DNA of 64,000 bases. Origin: Adiantum capillus-veneris (taxonomy: Eukaryota > Streptophyta > Polypodiopsida > Polypodiales > Pteridaceae). The notes beneath the pieces were generated by a model. The model saw only the letters and a list, made by a program, of their open reading frames with translations, did no database searches and had not been told where the DNA came from. The first letter of the stretch is position 1, and each line of letters opens with the position of its first letter. A program made the position numbers and the translations under genes. Positions 1-10,388 of this stretch are shown here, in pieces. The stretch is from the NCBI GenBank assembly GCA_014529385.2, contig CM043950.1, positions 71,524,435 through 71,588,434 of the forward strand, written 5' to 3'.

Positions 1-862
1 CGGTGATGGTTGCATCACCATCAGCATCAATGTCTACAACATGGCATGTCAAGGAGGGTCGAGAAAATTTTCTTGCAAGAAGGGGCTGCACTTTAATGGA
101 AGAGCAAGGAATCGTTTGAGCAGACATGGGGCCAATTTCCTTGAAATTGGAGGATCCACAGAAGGCTTGATAGGATCATTGTTGGGCATGTTGTGATAGC
201 AAGGGAATATTATTTGCAAAAAATCATGGTGGGATCACTCCATAATTAACCACTTTGAATATACTTCTATGACTTAGGATTTTGTTAGGGCCTCAACATG
301 TAAAGATGTTTAAAATTTTGATGCTTCCGTTGTTTTGTGTTGATTTTGTGTTGAGATGCTAGTTGAATCCAATATGACATGATTATTTTTTTCAATATAC
401 CTTGCTCTAGCATCAGTTTGTCAAGGGTGTTGCACATATTTGCTCGGAAACTGGCTTCGCTCGGTTTTCTTTGCTCATTGAATGGAAAGCCCCTGTATAG
501 GAAGACGTTTCACTAGCTCAACTTTTCAAAAGTATGAGGTCCTTTTCATATCCACAGCTACACAGATCAAGGAATTGTTGCCAACACAAAACAAGTGTTT
601 CATGTCCATTCTTATTGCTTTGTTGTTTTTTCTAGCATTTATGATTTTATGTTTCAAGAGTAGTCAGTAACAAAAATCTAACATACTTGGTTAGTATTCT
701 TCTTTAAATTCAATATAATTTTACCTCATAGTCCCTTGTCTAGGTTTATCAATCAAGAATCCGAATGAGCTAATTTAACCAAGGTAATACATTAGAGATC
801 TTATTTTGATAATGTAGGAAGATGCTTTCCTCATTCTTAGTAGCTACTTTGAGCTCATAATT
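1..862. other. Unassigned flank left of element E1
   Basis: No convincing coding region, RNA gene or transposon end is visible here. The longest open frame (482-670, 62 codons) has a hydrophobic C-terminus but no recognisable motif. Base composition is ordinary for AT-rich plant intergenic DNA. It ends at the TGTAAGG start of the E1 5' LTR. Confidence 0.4.
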
Positions 863-2037
863 TGTAAGGTCTCTACTTTCGAATTTCACACAAGTTCTAT
901 TACATTTGATTTTTTTTTAAACCATCACTTATTATTTAAGATATTCGAGTTCAAATTATGAATTGTAGGCTGAGAAAACCTAGAATTTAAAATTTACGCT
1001 ACAAAATTCTGACATGTTAGCTATATGAATCACTAATTAACTTATTGTTAGACTTATTTACTGATTGTAGAATTTTCTTTTACTACTGTAAAGTTAATAT
1101 AAGACTGTAAAGTTTAACTTAAAAATGTAAAGTAAATTATCATTAAGGAAATAAATAAAATAATTATAAAGACAAAAGAATACACAGGGATGACAATTGA
1201 AGGCACATGGACTCACCTGGACACACATAGGAGGGGAAAAAGTGGGATACATTGTCACACGAAAAGGAGAGGCTAGTCTTGACTAATCATAATGAGGCGG
1301 ACTGTGTGGCCTTATCTTTTGATAATAATGGCAAATTGGTCAAGCTGATGGGTACCACAAGGGTACCAAAAACGCGGGTATGATTTTTGGAAAAAATATA
1401 TATATTTTTAAAAAAAATAATAATTTAAAAGTATCATGAGGACGCTGATGAGGACAAGGGTTTTTATAAATAATTTATATACCGATCGGACATAATAGCG
1501 CCAGTAGAGATTCTTGAGTGAACCTAATCCAAGGGTTTTTGGTTTAAAATTGGACGACTTCTTGTTTGACTATTGTTTTTAATATTGTTTGAAGGGTTGT
1601 TTTAACGATCCAGTATCATATATAAAGTAAAGGAACATGTATGTTTAAACAGTGTGGTACTAATTAGATAACAAAAGAAGGGTGAGCGTGGTGTGGAAAG
1701 TGGGAGAATGATACCTCGACGGTATCATTCTATGGACGCGTGGACCCGATGAGTCGGGTAACTTTCCAACGCTAGAAATTGTTTTGTTTTGTTTTTTTAG
1801 TCATAAATCAAAAGAGACAAACCTTGGCGGCTGTGCTTCTGAAACATGGGGAAAAAAGCGCACAGTTTGGTCATTCTAAGATTTATACTTTTAGGTATAA
1901 TTGATTATAGATAGGGTTATGGTGGTCATGCTCCGCCATAGCAAGATAGGACCAATCCTTCACTAACGGTTCATGCCCGTGGCTACGTAGTAGCTAAGGC
2001 AATGCCCGTTGGTTTTTCTTTCTCAGGATACCTCACA
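863..2037 (+). repeat. E1 5' LTR
   Basis: It matches 5565-~6750 almost base for base over more than 1.1 kb. It begins TGTAAGG. It ends either at the CA at 2025 or, more likely, at the CA at 2037, because the primer site then starts one base later. Differences from the 3' LTR are scattered substitutions and a few short indels, which points to an old insertion. It contains a conserved hairpin at 1705-1731. Confidence 0.85.
1705..1731 (+). promoter_or_regulatory. Perfect 11-bp hairpin inside the E1 LTR
   Basis: AGAATGATACC, loop TCGAC, GGTATCATTCT. The same hairpin, unchanged in both arms and loop, occurs in the 3' LTR at 6413-6439, while bases around it differ between the two LTRs. A role in transcription, termination or RNA packaging is possible. 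The sequence itself shows only the inverted repeat and its conservation. Confidence 0.5.
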
Positions 2038-2038
2038 C

Positions 2039-2051
2039 TGGTATCAGAGCC
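2039..2051 (+). other. E1 primer binding site, tRNA-iMet type
   Basis: TGGTATCAGAGCC is the usual plant retrotransposon complement to the 3' end of initiator methionine tRNA. It sits directly after the 5' LTR, where minus-strand DNA synthesis would start. Confidence 0.85.
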
Positions 2052-2219
2052 TAGGTTAAAGCTTGGGGAAATTTTTAGATTGATGTTTGGATATTGAAGG
2101 ATGCAAATGTTTGAAATAATAGAAGAACCTAGAAAAATTGTTTTGAGTTTTTATATGGTATTGAAGACTGAACTTTCCTGGTCCAGGAAAATGTTCATTC
2201 AGCCTACCAGAAATTCCAG

Positions 2220-3341
2220 GTGTTCACCATCATGTTTGAAAATGCATGCCAAGGTGAAAAATTTGAGCTTCTTATTGATTGTGGCAGTACTCATTCTTTC
2301 TTGTCACCTAAATGTTTAAGCAGGTTAGAACTTAATCAACACCCTACAAGAAAGATGAGAGTTGAATTAGCCAATGGAAAGGAGGTGTTATCTCAATACA
2401 CTGTGGGAAAAATAGATTTCAAGTTGGGAGAATACTCTACTTCTGCTACTTTTCGAACCTTACCCATAGGAATCTATGACGGAATTCTTGAAATGGATTG
2501 GTTAGCCAGTCATAATGCCAATATCCATTGTGCCCAAGGAGGTGTTACTTTTGTGGACAACCAAGGTCAAGAAGTCACTATTCAAGGCCAGAATGGACGA
2601 CCAAAAGCTTACTTGGTCAAAGCTAATCGTCTTTTGAAAGGGTTACGCAAGGGTCAAAAAAAATTTATAGTCAAGCTAAACAAATTAGAAAAATATTCTT
2701 CCAACCCTGAACCAATGTGGTTAGAAGAATTTTTGGATGTTTCCCCCACTGAACTTTTTGAACTACCACCACCCAGGGAGGTAGACCATGAAATCAAAAT
2801 TTTTCCAGGTAGTGAACCAGCCTCAAGAGCTCCGTACAAGATGTCACTTCCAGAGGCTTTAGAACTCAAGGACCAGCTCAAACAGTTGATTGAGAAAGGG
2901 TTTATCCGACCTAGTATATCTCCATGGGGTGCACCTGTTCTCTTCCAAAAGATAAAGGATGGCTCTCTTCGACTTTGCATAGATTATAGGGGCTTAAATC
3001 AGGTTACCATCAAGAATAAATATCCAATTCCTCGTATTGATGAGATGCTGGACAAATTACATGGAGCCAAAATATTCACAAAGATCGATCTTCGATCTGG
3101 CTATCATCAAATTCGAATCCAGGAGGCTGATATCTCCAAAACAGCTTTCAACACTCGTTATGGTCATTACAAATTTACAGTGATGGCTTTCGGACTTACG
3201 AATGCTCCTGCAACTTTCAACCGTCTAATGCACGATATCTTTAGAGAATTCTTGGATGATTTTGTCCTAGTATTCTTTGACGATATCTTAATTTATTCCA
3301 AATCAGAGGAAGAGCATGAAGGACATGTTGGGAAGTGTTAG
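2220..3341 (+). pseudogene. E1 pol N-terminal part: aspartic protease and reverse transcriptase
   Basis: The first ~110 residues carry a retropepsin-like domain: [13 protein letters not shown] near residue 17 (D-C-G instead of the usual D-T/S-G) and [12 protein letters not shown] later. RT follows, with [35 protein letters not shown] and [13 protein letters not shown]. Its catalytic box reads VFFDDIL at about 3270-3290, a FFDD form of the gypsy Y/F-x-D-D. The frame opens at GTG 2220, with an ATG at 2232. Protease-like codons already run upstream of this ([10 protein letters not shown]), so no true start survives. Gag is missing upstream. The frame stops at 3339-3341 inside RT and continues in another frame. 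Confidence 0.85.
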
Positions 3342-3361
3342 AGCTTTTACGCTAAAATAAG

Positions 3362-3701
3362 TTGTATGCAAAGAAGAGCAAATGTACCTTCTTTACCCCT
3401 AAGGTCTGTTACTTAGGGTTTATCATTTCACCTAAAGGAGTCTCTGTTGACCCTGACAGTCAAAGATATTGTAGAATGGCCTCAACCCACTTCACAAACC
3501 GAAGTCAGAGGGTTCTTAGGTATCACAGAGTGGTACAGGATCTTTGTAAAGGACTATGCTCTTAAAGATGCACCACTAACTGACTTGCTAAAGAAAGGAG
3601 CTACGATACTTTGGGAAGAAAAAAATGAATCTTGCTTCAAACAGCTGAAGGAGTATCTTGCTTCAGAACCTCTCTTAAAACTTCTAGACTTCACCCAATA
3701 A
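3362..3701 (+). pseudogene. E1 RT thumb/connection, frameshifted
   Basis: This is the direct continuation of the E1 RT in two frames. KLYAKKSKCTFFTPKVCYLG and FIISPKGVSVDP lie in the frame from 3362. The frame from 3447 then gives IVEWPQPTSQTEVRGFLGIT, WYRIFVKDYA and PLTDLLKKG, the standard gypsy RT-RNase H linker. The shift between them (near 3450) and the stop at 3699-3701 show decay. Confidence 0.8.
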
Positions 3702-4050
3702 TTCGAGGTGATCACAGATGCTAGTAACCTTGCATTAGGAGGATTCCTTACTCAAGAAGAAAGGCGTGTAGCTTATACTTCTCGAAAGCTTAGGATTCAT
3801 GAAGTGAATTATGCTACACATGATTTAGAATTGCTAGCAGTTACTCATGCTCTCAAGCTATGGAGACATTATCTATTGGGACACAAATTCCAGTTGGTAA
3901 CAGATCACAAAAGCCTTAAGTGGATTTTTTACCCAACCTAACCTTAACATGAGACAGAGGAGATGGATAGAGCTCATGCACGAATATGATTTTGATATTA
4001 AATTTAGACCAGGTAAGGATAATGTTGTGGCAGATTCCCTAATCCGTAAA
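3702..4050 (+). pseudogene. E1 RNase H
   Basis: VITDASNLALGGFL, LELLAVTHALKLWRHYLLG and LVTDHKSLKWIF are the gypsy RNase H motifs, with the acidic residues in D-A-S, E-L-x-A and T-D-H visible. A stop and frameshift near 3941-3949 break the frame. It then continues as RQRRWIELMHEYDFDIKFRP and GKDNVVADSLIRK, which leads into the integrase. Confidence 0.85.
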
Positions 4051-5114
4051 GCTTTTCTAGGGACAATTTCCATGGCTAACAACCCTATTTTAGATAAGGT
4101 CTCGGATGCTGTTGTCAGAGATGCAGATTACCAGATGCTTGCTAGTATCCTACGTGAAGAGAGGATATCATCCAATCAACCTAAACCTCTACATTATTCC
4201 TTAGAAGATGGGAAAATTTACTATAGGAATCGACTATGCATACCTAAGGATTCTACCCTAAGGAATGCTATCCTATATGAAGCACATGATGGCCCAGCTT
4301 CAGGACATCCAGGTTATGCCAAAACCATCAATGCAATTTGTAGAAGTTACTATTGGCAAGGTATGAAGGGTGATGTCCTTCGCTATGTCAAGCAGTATTT
4401 GTCTTGTCAAAGGATTAAGGCAAAGAGACTAAAGATTCCAGGTAAATTACATTCTTTAGATATTCCCCAAATGAAATGGGAATGTATTAGCATGGAATTT
4501 ATCACCGGGTTTCCTTCTGTCCAAGCTGGCTATGATTCAATCATGGTCATAGTCGACTTGCTTACTAAAGTGGCTCACTTAATCCCAGTCAAGACAACCT
4601 TTACAGCTTTAGATATTGCTCGTCTGTTTGTGAAGGAGGTTTTCAGAATTCATGGTTTACCTAAGAGGATTGTCAGCGATCGTGATGCCAATTTTCTTCA
4701 ATGTTTTGGGTATCATTGTTTCAAGCTATTGGAACCCAGTTATGTTTTAGTACTGCTTATCATCCTCAAACTGATGGCCAAACTGAAAGAGTTAATCAAG
4801 TAATTGAATACATCCTCAGAGCCTACTGCAATAGAGAACCTCGCAAGTGGATTCAATACCTACCCTTGGTAGAGTATGCATACAATTCCTCTACTGATAG
4901 AAGTATTGGAATGACACCTTTTAATGCTCTTTATGGTCAAGAATGTTTATCACCTCTTAACTTTTCTGACCCCACTATAAGGGTAGAAGCCTCAAAGAAA
5001 ATGCTTGAAGAAATGGAAGCTCAAACCAAAGCTATTCGAAGGGATATTCAAGCGGCTCAAGATCGACAAAAGAAGTGCGCCGACTTAAAAAGATTTGATC
5101 GGATTTTCAAATAA
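4051..5114 (+). pseudogene. E1 integrase (zinc finger and catalytic core)
   Basis: The N-terminal HHCC finger is recognisable (HDGPASGHPGYAKTI, YYWQGMKGDV), but the end reads YLSCQRIK, so one of the two cysteines appears lost. The core motifs are MEFITGFPSVQAGYDSIM, IVSDRDANFLQCF and YHPQTDGQTERVNQVI. The first catalytic Asp, normally in M-D-F, is Glu here (ATGGAATTT). A frameshift near 4700-4730 splits the core, and a stop at 5112 precedes the C-terminal part. Loss of function is likely. Confidence 0.85.
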
Positions 5115-5535
5115 GGTGACAAAGTTTTCTTACGAGTAAAGCCCAAAAAGAGCAATCTGTCTCTCGGAAGGTATAAGAAGCTTAGCTACCGATATTGTGG
5201 ACCTTACGAAATAATCAAGGTTGTAAGTGATCAAGCTTATAGACTAAAAATCCCTTCTCATCTCAAAGTGCATGATGTATTTCATGTAATTAAGTCTGTT
5301 AAAACCTTATGTATATAACCCTGATCATGTCCTTGATGATGAGAAAATCATTTTACATGCTCAAGATGTTCTACAACTCCAACCTGATACTATCCTAGAA
5401 ACTCGGGAGAGAAAGCTTAGGAATAGATCCATCAAAGAACATCTTATCTTATGGAAGGATTTCCCTATAGAAGATGCTACTTGGAAAGATGAGACATCCC
5501 TTCTTAAGGATTACCCTTCACTGTTCTTGAGATGA
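5115..5535 (+). pseudogene. E1 integrase C-terminus with GPY/F motif and chromodomain-like tail
   Basis: After the stop at 5112 the frame reads GDKVFLRVKPKK, then YRYCGPYEIIKVV (the GPY/F module) and KVHDVFHV. A shift follows. Near 5385-5530 the text LILWKDFPIEDATWKDETSL resembles the W-K-x-x-P-x-x-D/E-x-T-W-E core of plant chromovirus chromodomains, which steer integration to particular chromatin. The frame ends at a TGA at about 5533. Confidence 0.7.
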
Positions 5536-5552
5536 GGGCATCTCAAATTCTA

Positions 5553-5564
5553 AGTTGGGGAGAT
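5553..5564 (+). other. E1 polypurine tract
   Basis: A short purine run (TTGGGGAGAT) sits directly before the TGTAAGG start of the 3' LTR. This is the expected plus-strand primer position. Confidence 0.65.
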
Positions 5565-6750
5565 TGTAAGGTCTCTACTTTCGAATTTCACACAAGTTCT
5601 ATTGCGCATTTGATTTTTTTTTAAACCATCACTTATTATTTAAGATATTCGAGTTCAAATTATGAATTGTAGGCTGAGAAAACGTAGAATTTAAAATTTA
5701 CGCTACAAAATTCTGACATGTTTAGCTATATGAATCACTAATTAACTTATTGTAAGACTTATTTAATGATTGTAGAATTTTCTTTTACTACTGTAAAGTT
5801 AATATTATAAGATTGTAAAGTTTAACTTAAAAATGTAAAGTAAATTATCATTAAGGAAATAAATAAAATAATTATAAAGACAAAAGAATACACAGGGATG
5901 ACAATTGAAGGCACATGGACTCACTTGGACTCACATAGGAGGGGACAAAGTGAGGCACACTGTCACATGAAAAGGAGAGGCTAGTCTTGACTAATCATAA
6001 TGAGGGGGACTGTGTGGCCTTATCTTTTGATGATAATGACAAATTGGTCAAGCTGATGGATACCACAAGGGTACCAAAAACGCGGGTATGATTTTTGGAA
6101 AAAATATATATTTTTTAATTTAAAAAAAATAATTAAAAGTATCATGAGGACGCTCATGAGGACAAGGGTTTTTATAAATAATTTATATACCGATCGGACA
6201 TAATAGCACCAGTAGAGATTCTTGAATGAACCTAATCCAAGGGTTTTTGGTTTAAAATTGGACGACTTCTTGTTTGACTATTGTTTGTAATATTGTTTGA
6301 AGGGTTGTTTTAACGATCCAGTATCATAACTAAAGTAAAGGAACATGTATGTTTAAACAGTGTGGTACTAATTAGATAACAAAAGAAGGGTGAGTGTGGT
6401 GTGGAAAGTGGGAGAATGATACCTCGACGGTATCATTCTATCGACAGGTGGACCCGATGAGTCAGGTAACTTTCCAACGCTAGAAATTGTTTTGTTTTGT
6501 TTTTTTAGTCATAAATCAAAAGAGACAAACCTTGGCGGCTGTGCTTCTGAAACATGGGGAAAAAAGCGCACAAGTTGGTCATTCTAAGATTTATACTTTT
6601 AGGTATAATTGATTATAGATAGGGTTATGGTGGTCACGCTCCGCCATAGCAAGATAGGACCAATCCTTCACTAACGGTTCATGCCCGTGGCTACGTAGTA
6701 GCTAAGGCAATGTCCGTTGGTTTTTTTTTCGCAAGATTGGAGACCTATCA
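5565..6750 (+). repeat. E1 3' LTR
   Basis: Second copy of the 863-2037 repeat, starting TGTAAGGTCTC. It includes the same hairpin (6413-6439) and the shared text around the ATCATGAGGACGCTC block. Its right end is blurred. CA at 6733 ends the clean homology, but ACCTATCA at 6743-6750 resembles the ACCTCACA end of the 5' LTR after a small insertion. Confidence 0.8.
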
Positions 6751-6808
6751 AAGGTACTCTGGTCCTCTCAAAAAGGGGCAGGGACCTCACATAATTCGAT
6801 ATTATGAA

Positions 6809-6931
6809 TGAAAGGGTGGTGGTAATGCGTGTGATAGTCTCCACCCAACCATGCTATCTTATAGCCTCCCCCTAGAGTACACACTATCCGGCCGTACCGG
6901 TGGCCTTGCCTACATGACCCATGTCCTTACA
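6809..6931 (-). repeat. E2 3' LTR (short)
   Basis: On the minus strand it starts TGTAAGGACATGGG and contains GGCTATAAGATAG (TATA-like), then TTGGGTGGAGAC. It ends at CTTTCA, a distance from TTGGGTGG similar to that in the other short LTRs here. Its end is inferred from that spacing, so the right boundary is firmer than the left. Confidence 0.5.
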
Positions 6932-6946
6932 TTACCCCCCCCTTAG
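6932..6946 (-). other. E2 polypurine tract
   Basis: Minus-strand CTCTAAGGGGGGGGTAA lies directly before TGTAAGG of the 3' LTR. It matches the E3 tract (AAGGGGGGAGTAA) in form and position. Confidence 0.7.
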
Positions 6947-7153
6947 AGAATTATTTTCGTCCTTGAAAAGGAATGAAGGTAAACATTTCTTAAGTGCGGA
7001 GACATTCTCCCAAGTAGAACCTTCTTCAGGTCTATCTAGCCATTTTACCAACACCTGTCGTCTAACATGATATCTGGTGCAAAGCTCATGAGAATCCAAA
7101 ATCTTTTTGGGCTCATTAGGGATGCTTGGCGGTTCGATAAGGTCAACTAACAC
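6932..7153 (-). pseudogene. E2 chromodomain
   Basis: The 73 residues include LVDLIEPPSIPNEPKKILDS, YHVRRQVLVKWLDRPEEGST and WENVSALKKCLPSF. They follow the plant chromovirus chromodomain pattern of aromatic positions, V-K-W and T-W-E, and match the E3 chromodomain closely. It would be the C-terminus of integrase. A stop or shift separates it from the GPF-like segment upstream (YCRPFAILKRIG near 7285). Confidence 0.75.
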
Positions 7154-8260
7154 ATTTTTGTCAATGACATTATCATTCTATCCTACCTGTTTTTGTAAAC
7201 AGCTAACATGAAAAACAGGATGAACTCGTGAGTGCTCTGGAAGAGCTAACTCATAGGCCACTTGACCTATACGTTTGAGAATGGCAAATGGTCTACAATA
7301 GCATGGCGAAAGTTTAGAAACTTTTCCCGTCTTCAGACTTTTTAATGCTCCGAAACTTTGAGGAAAACCTTGACTCCTTCAAAAGTAGCAAGACGACAAT
7401 GCTCATCTGCGTACTTCTTATATCGATCTTGAGCTTGCTTAACATTCTGTCGAGCAACTCGAAGCATGTCAAAATGGTCTTGGAGAAAATCCTTCGCTTG
7501 TTGTATTTTCTCCTTACCAACCCCACCGAAACGGGTGATCTAGATTGAAATCCATATAAAAGCATAAATGGACTAAACCCTGTAGTCACATGCTTTGATC
7601 TCTTATAAGCAAATTCCAATATAGGTAAGTAGTCTTCCCAATTGGTTTGCTTCTTGCTAATGTACGCTCGTATCATATCCTATAGCACTTGATTAACTCT
7701 TTCGGTTTGACCATCTGTTTTTAGATGATCAACCGTACTTAGATTAAGTTTAGTTTCCAACTTTTGAAACACGGCTCTCTAGAAGTGATTATCAAACTTT
7801 CGATCTCTGTTACTAATGATACTAGCTGGAAGACCGTAGAGTTTATATATATGCTCTACAAATAGCAGTGCTAATTCGGTGTCTTAACCATAGTCTTAGT
7901 GGGAATGAATTGACCCATATTTGTGAAACGATCTACAATTACCCATATGGCATCATGACCACAATTTGTAGTAGGTAGTCCTACCACAAAATCCATAGAG
8001 ATACTCTCCCACTTACCTTGTGGAATCTCTAAAGGATGTAAAAGGCCACCTACCTTGAGGCACCCTGCCTTATTAAGTTGGCACTATTGGCAGTTTAGTA
8101 CGTACTCTTGAACATCATGATGTAAGCCCAGCCAATAAAATTGTCGTCGAACTAAGGCATACGTCTTATGAATACTTGGATGACCAGCACTTGGACTATT
8201 GTGACACTCAAATAAGATTTGGTGCCTAGTGTTTGAGTCCTTTGGCACACATACTCTATC
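7154..8260 (-). pseudogene. E2 integrase, broken
   Basis: Reading the minus strand in shifting frames gives the zinc finger (HNSPSAGHPSIHKTYALV, FYWLGLHHDVQEYVLNCQ; the first Cys is followed by a stop). Next comes the core: [33 protein letters not shown] with S-N-R-D in place of S-D-R-D, and DGQTERVNQVL. From 7676 to 7314 the frame reads IRAYISKKQTNWEDYLPILE and TTGFSPFMLLYGFQSRSPVS. The three catalytic acidic positions can be placed, but several stops interrupt the domain. Confidence 0.75.
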
Positions 8261-8554
8261 TTTGTGGAGTAAGTAGCCATCATCAATGGAAAAATTCTTC
8301 CATCTCTTAAGCTCTTCCTAAGTAGGGGTGGAGCTCTGTGTGTTGGAGTTTTTATCTGCGCGTACAGAGACATGTTGATTTGGCTGTACAAAGACATTTG
8401 AGTGTGAGGGATCGCTTTTTAAAACTGCACTCCACACTTTAGCATATGATTGATCTTGCGCACACTTGCCACGTAATGACTCCAAAAATCCACTCTCTAT
8501 TTTTGTGAAAGCAGTGAATTAATCTGAGGCATCCGTGACTTAGTGCATCCGCTA
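8261..8554 (-). pseudogene. E2 RNase H to integrase linker, degraded
   Basis: This stretch lies between the RNase H end and the integrase finger. It keeps scattered similarity to the E3 linker (text like YSKVWSAVLKSDPSHSN on the minus strand near 8400-8450) but has no open frame of useful length. The unrelated open frame at 8152-8397 is in the wrong frame for pol. Confidence 0.45.
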
Positions 8555-8893
8555 CTACATTATATCGCCCCTTGCAATATCGTAGCTTACAATCATAATC
8601 TTAAAGGATTCCAACCCAAGGATTCTAGCCCATCTAGCTTTAAGGCCCTTCACGTCCGTTTGAGTAGTAAACCATTTGATACTCTCATGGTCAAAAACTA
8701 CTTCAAACTCGGCACCATATAAATAGTGTTGCCACTTTCGTAAAGCGTGAATTATGGCATAGAGCTCTCTCTCATAGACATAATAATTATGTTGAGCTCT
8801 ATCTAACTTTTTACTTTCAAAAGCTATAGGTCTTTCCTCATGGTAGAGAAGTACGGCACCAATTGCTTTATCACTAGCATCAGTCTCTAGCAC
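8555..8893 (-). pseudogene. E2 RNase H
   Basis: Residues 1-112 include LETDASDKAIGAVL, RPIAFESKKLDRAQ, ERELYAIIHALRKWQHYLYG and EVVFDHESIKWF. These are gypsy RNase H motifs with the acidic D-A-S, E-L and D-H positions present. Upstream text (EQLKVAIATAPILEIVDPLK) joins to the RT linker across the foldback insertion at 8994-9445. Confidence 0.85.
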
Positions 8894-8993
8894 AAACGGC
8901 TTAAGTGGGTCAACAATTTCTAGGATGGGAGCAGTGGCTATAGCTACCTTGAGTTGTTCGAAACTGCGTTTTTGGGCTTCTTCCTAAGAAAAG

Positions 8994-9445
8994 CATTAGG
9001 CAAAATTTGGAGTCACAAAGGGGCCCTTTAAGGAGTTTGACTTTACCTCTCTCTAACAAAACAGGCGCATGGATAAATTTTTTCAAACAAACTCCAAAGT
9101 TGGCGGAGGTTTGACAGTTAAAATGTCCTCTTCAAGCTCTATCTACTGATATATAGCACGCCATAAAATTCCTCATATTTTAGAAGATTCTTTTTTTGAT
9201 TTGCTTAGATTCCGACAGAGTTGTCACATCATAGGTGAATCAAAAAAAGAATCTTCTAAAATATGAGGAATCTCATGGCGTGCTATATATCAGTAGATAG
9301 AGCTTGAAGAGGACATTCTAACTGTCAAACCTCCGCCAACTTTGGAGTTTGTTTGCAAAAATTTATCCATGCGCCCGTTTTGGTAGAGAGAGGTAAAGTC
9401 AAACTCCTTAAAGGGTCCCTTTGTGAGTCCAAATTTTGCCTAATG
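8994..9445. mobile_element. 452-bp foldback (inverted-repeat) insertion in E2 pol
   Basis: Two ~208-bp arms (8994-9201 and 9238-9445) are near-perfect reverse complements around a 36-base spacer. The outer ends read CATTAGGCAAAATTTGG and its complement. It splits the E2 RT-RNase H linker: the minus-strand protein reads DQLKEKGKT before it and, after it, a text equivalent to FS-EEAQKRSFEQLK (with a stop), and the two join well against E3. The arms are non-coding. No clear target-site duplication is visible. It may be a MITE or foldback element, or a locally generated inverted duplication. Confidence 0.8.
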
Positions 9446-10230
9446 GTCTTACCTTTTTCTTTAAGTTGATCTGCCATAGGAATAACAATTTTGGCATACG
9501 CACGGATATATTGTCAATAAAATCCAACCATGCCTAAAAATATTTGAAGCTCCTCAACCGTGTTGGGATGTGGCCATCAAAGATGGCAACGACCTTGTCA
9601 GTGTCCAATTTGATACCAGAGTAAGAGATCACATGACCGAGGTAATGTATCTATGTTTTAAAGAAATTGCACTTGCTTTGCTTAGCATACAACACGTGAG
9701 CTCATAGCTGTTCAAACACCAATTGTAAGTGTTCTATGTGTTCATCTTCAGTCTTACTGTAAATGAGAATGTCATCAAGGAAAACCACAAAAAATTTTCC
9801 AAGATACAGACGTAAGACACTATCCATGAGTGTCATAAATGTAGCTGGAGCATTGGTTAGACCAAAAGGCATAACCAAAAATTCAAAATGCCCGAACCGT
9901 GTTCTAAAGGCAGTTTTGGAGATATCTTGCAAAAGGATATGCACCTGGTGGTATCCTGAACGAAGATCTATCTTGGTATAGTATCTTTCCCCATGGAGTT
10001 GATCAAAAAACTTATCCACTTGAGGTAGAAGATAGTTGTTCTTGATGGTTATCACATTTAATCCGCGATAATCTACGCACATGTGCATATTACCATCTTT
10101 CTTTTTTACTAATAGAATTGATGATGCCCAAGGCGAAGTGCTAGGTCTAATGAAACTACAAGCGAAGTAGTCAGTCAACTAACTCTCAACCTCCTTGGCT
10201 TCTTTAGCACTCATACAATAAGGTGGTTTA
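9446..10230 (-). pseudogene. E2 reverse transcriptase
   Basis: The clean part (10178-9702) reads [56 protein letters not shown] and [13 protein letters not shown]. Its catalytic box is [18 protein letters not shown], the standard gypsy FLDD. The thumb/connection continues to about 9450 with stops. Codons near 10230-10180 (YCMSAKEAKEVES) match the start of RT in E3. Most RT motifs survive, but the domain is not open throughout. Confidence 0.85.
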
Positions 10231-10388
10231 CCCACCGGTTTAGTGCCTAGCAAGACATCTATGCCATGTTGCACATCATGTGTAGAGTGTAAACCTGGTG
10301 GTAAATCACTTGAGAACACATCACTATACTCTGTGAGTAAGTGAGACATCTTTTGCCGTGCAAAAGGAGAAAGTAAACAAGAGTTATG

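Larger units (their letters stand above)
863..6750 (+). mobile_element. E1: Ty3/gypsy chromovirus LTR retrotransposon, gag-less and decayed
   Basis: Two ~1.17-1.19 kb direct repeats, both starting TGTAAGGTCTC, enclose a tRNA-iMet-type primer binding site, a protease-RT-RNase H-integrase-chromodomain coding region and a purine tract. That order (RT before integrase) defines Ty3/gypsy, and the C-terminal chromodomain-like motif places it among chromoviruses. Only about 170 bp separate the primer site from the protease, so gag has been lost. Pol is split by several stops and frameshifts, so the copy cannot act alone. I found no matching 5-bp target-site duplication. The right boundary is uncertain (6733 or 6750) because the LTR ends have diverged. 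Confidence 0.9.

Noticed and set aside
1440-1460. CTGATGAG in the E1 LTR as a hammerhead ribozyme core
   Set aside because: No GAAA after a closed stem II and no NUH cleavage stem could be placed; the GATGAGTCGGG text near 1750 also fails the consensus.
2654-2980. 108-codon minus-strand frame inside E1 pol
   Set aside because: Antisense shadow of the protease-RT coding frame.
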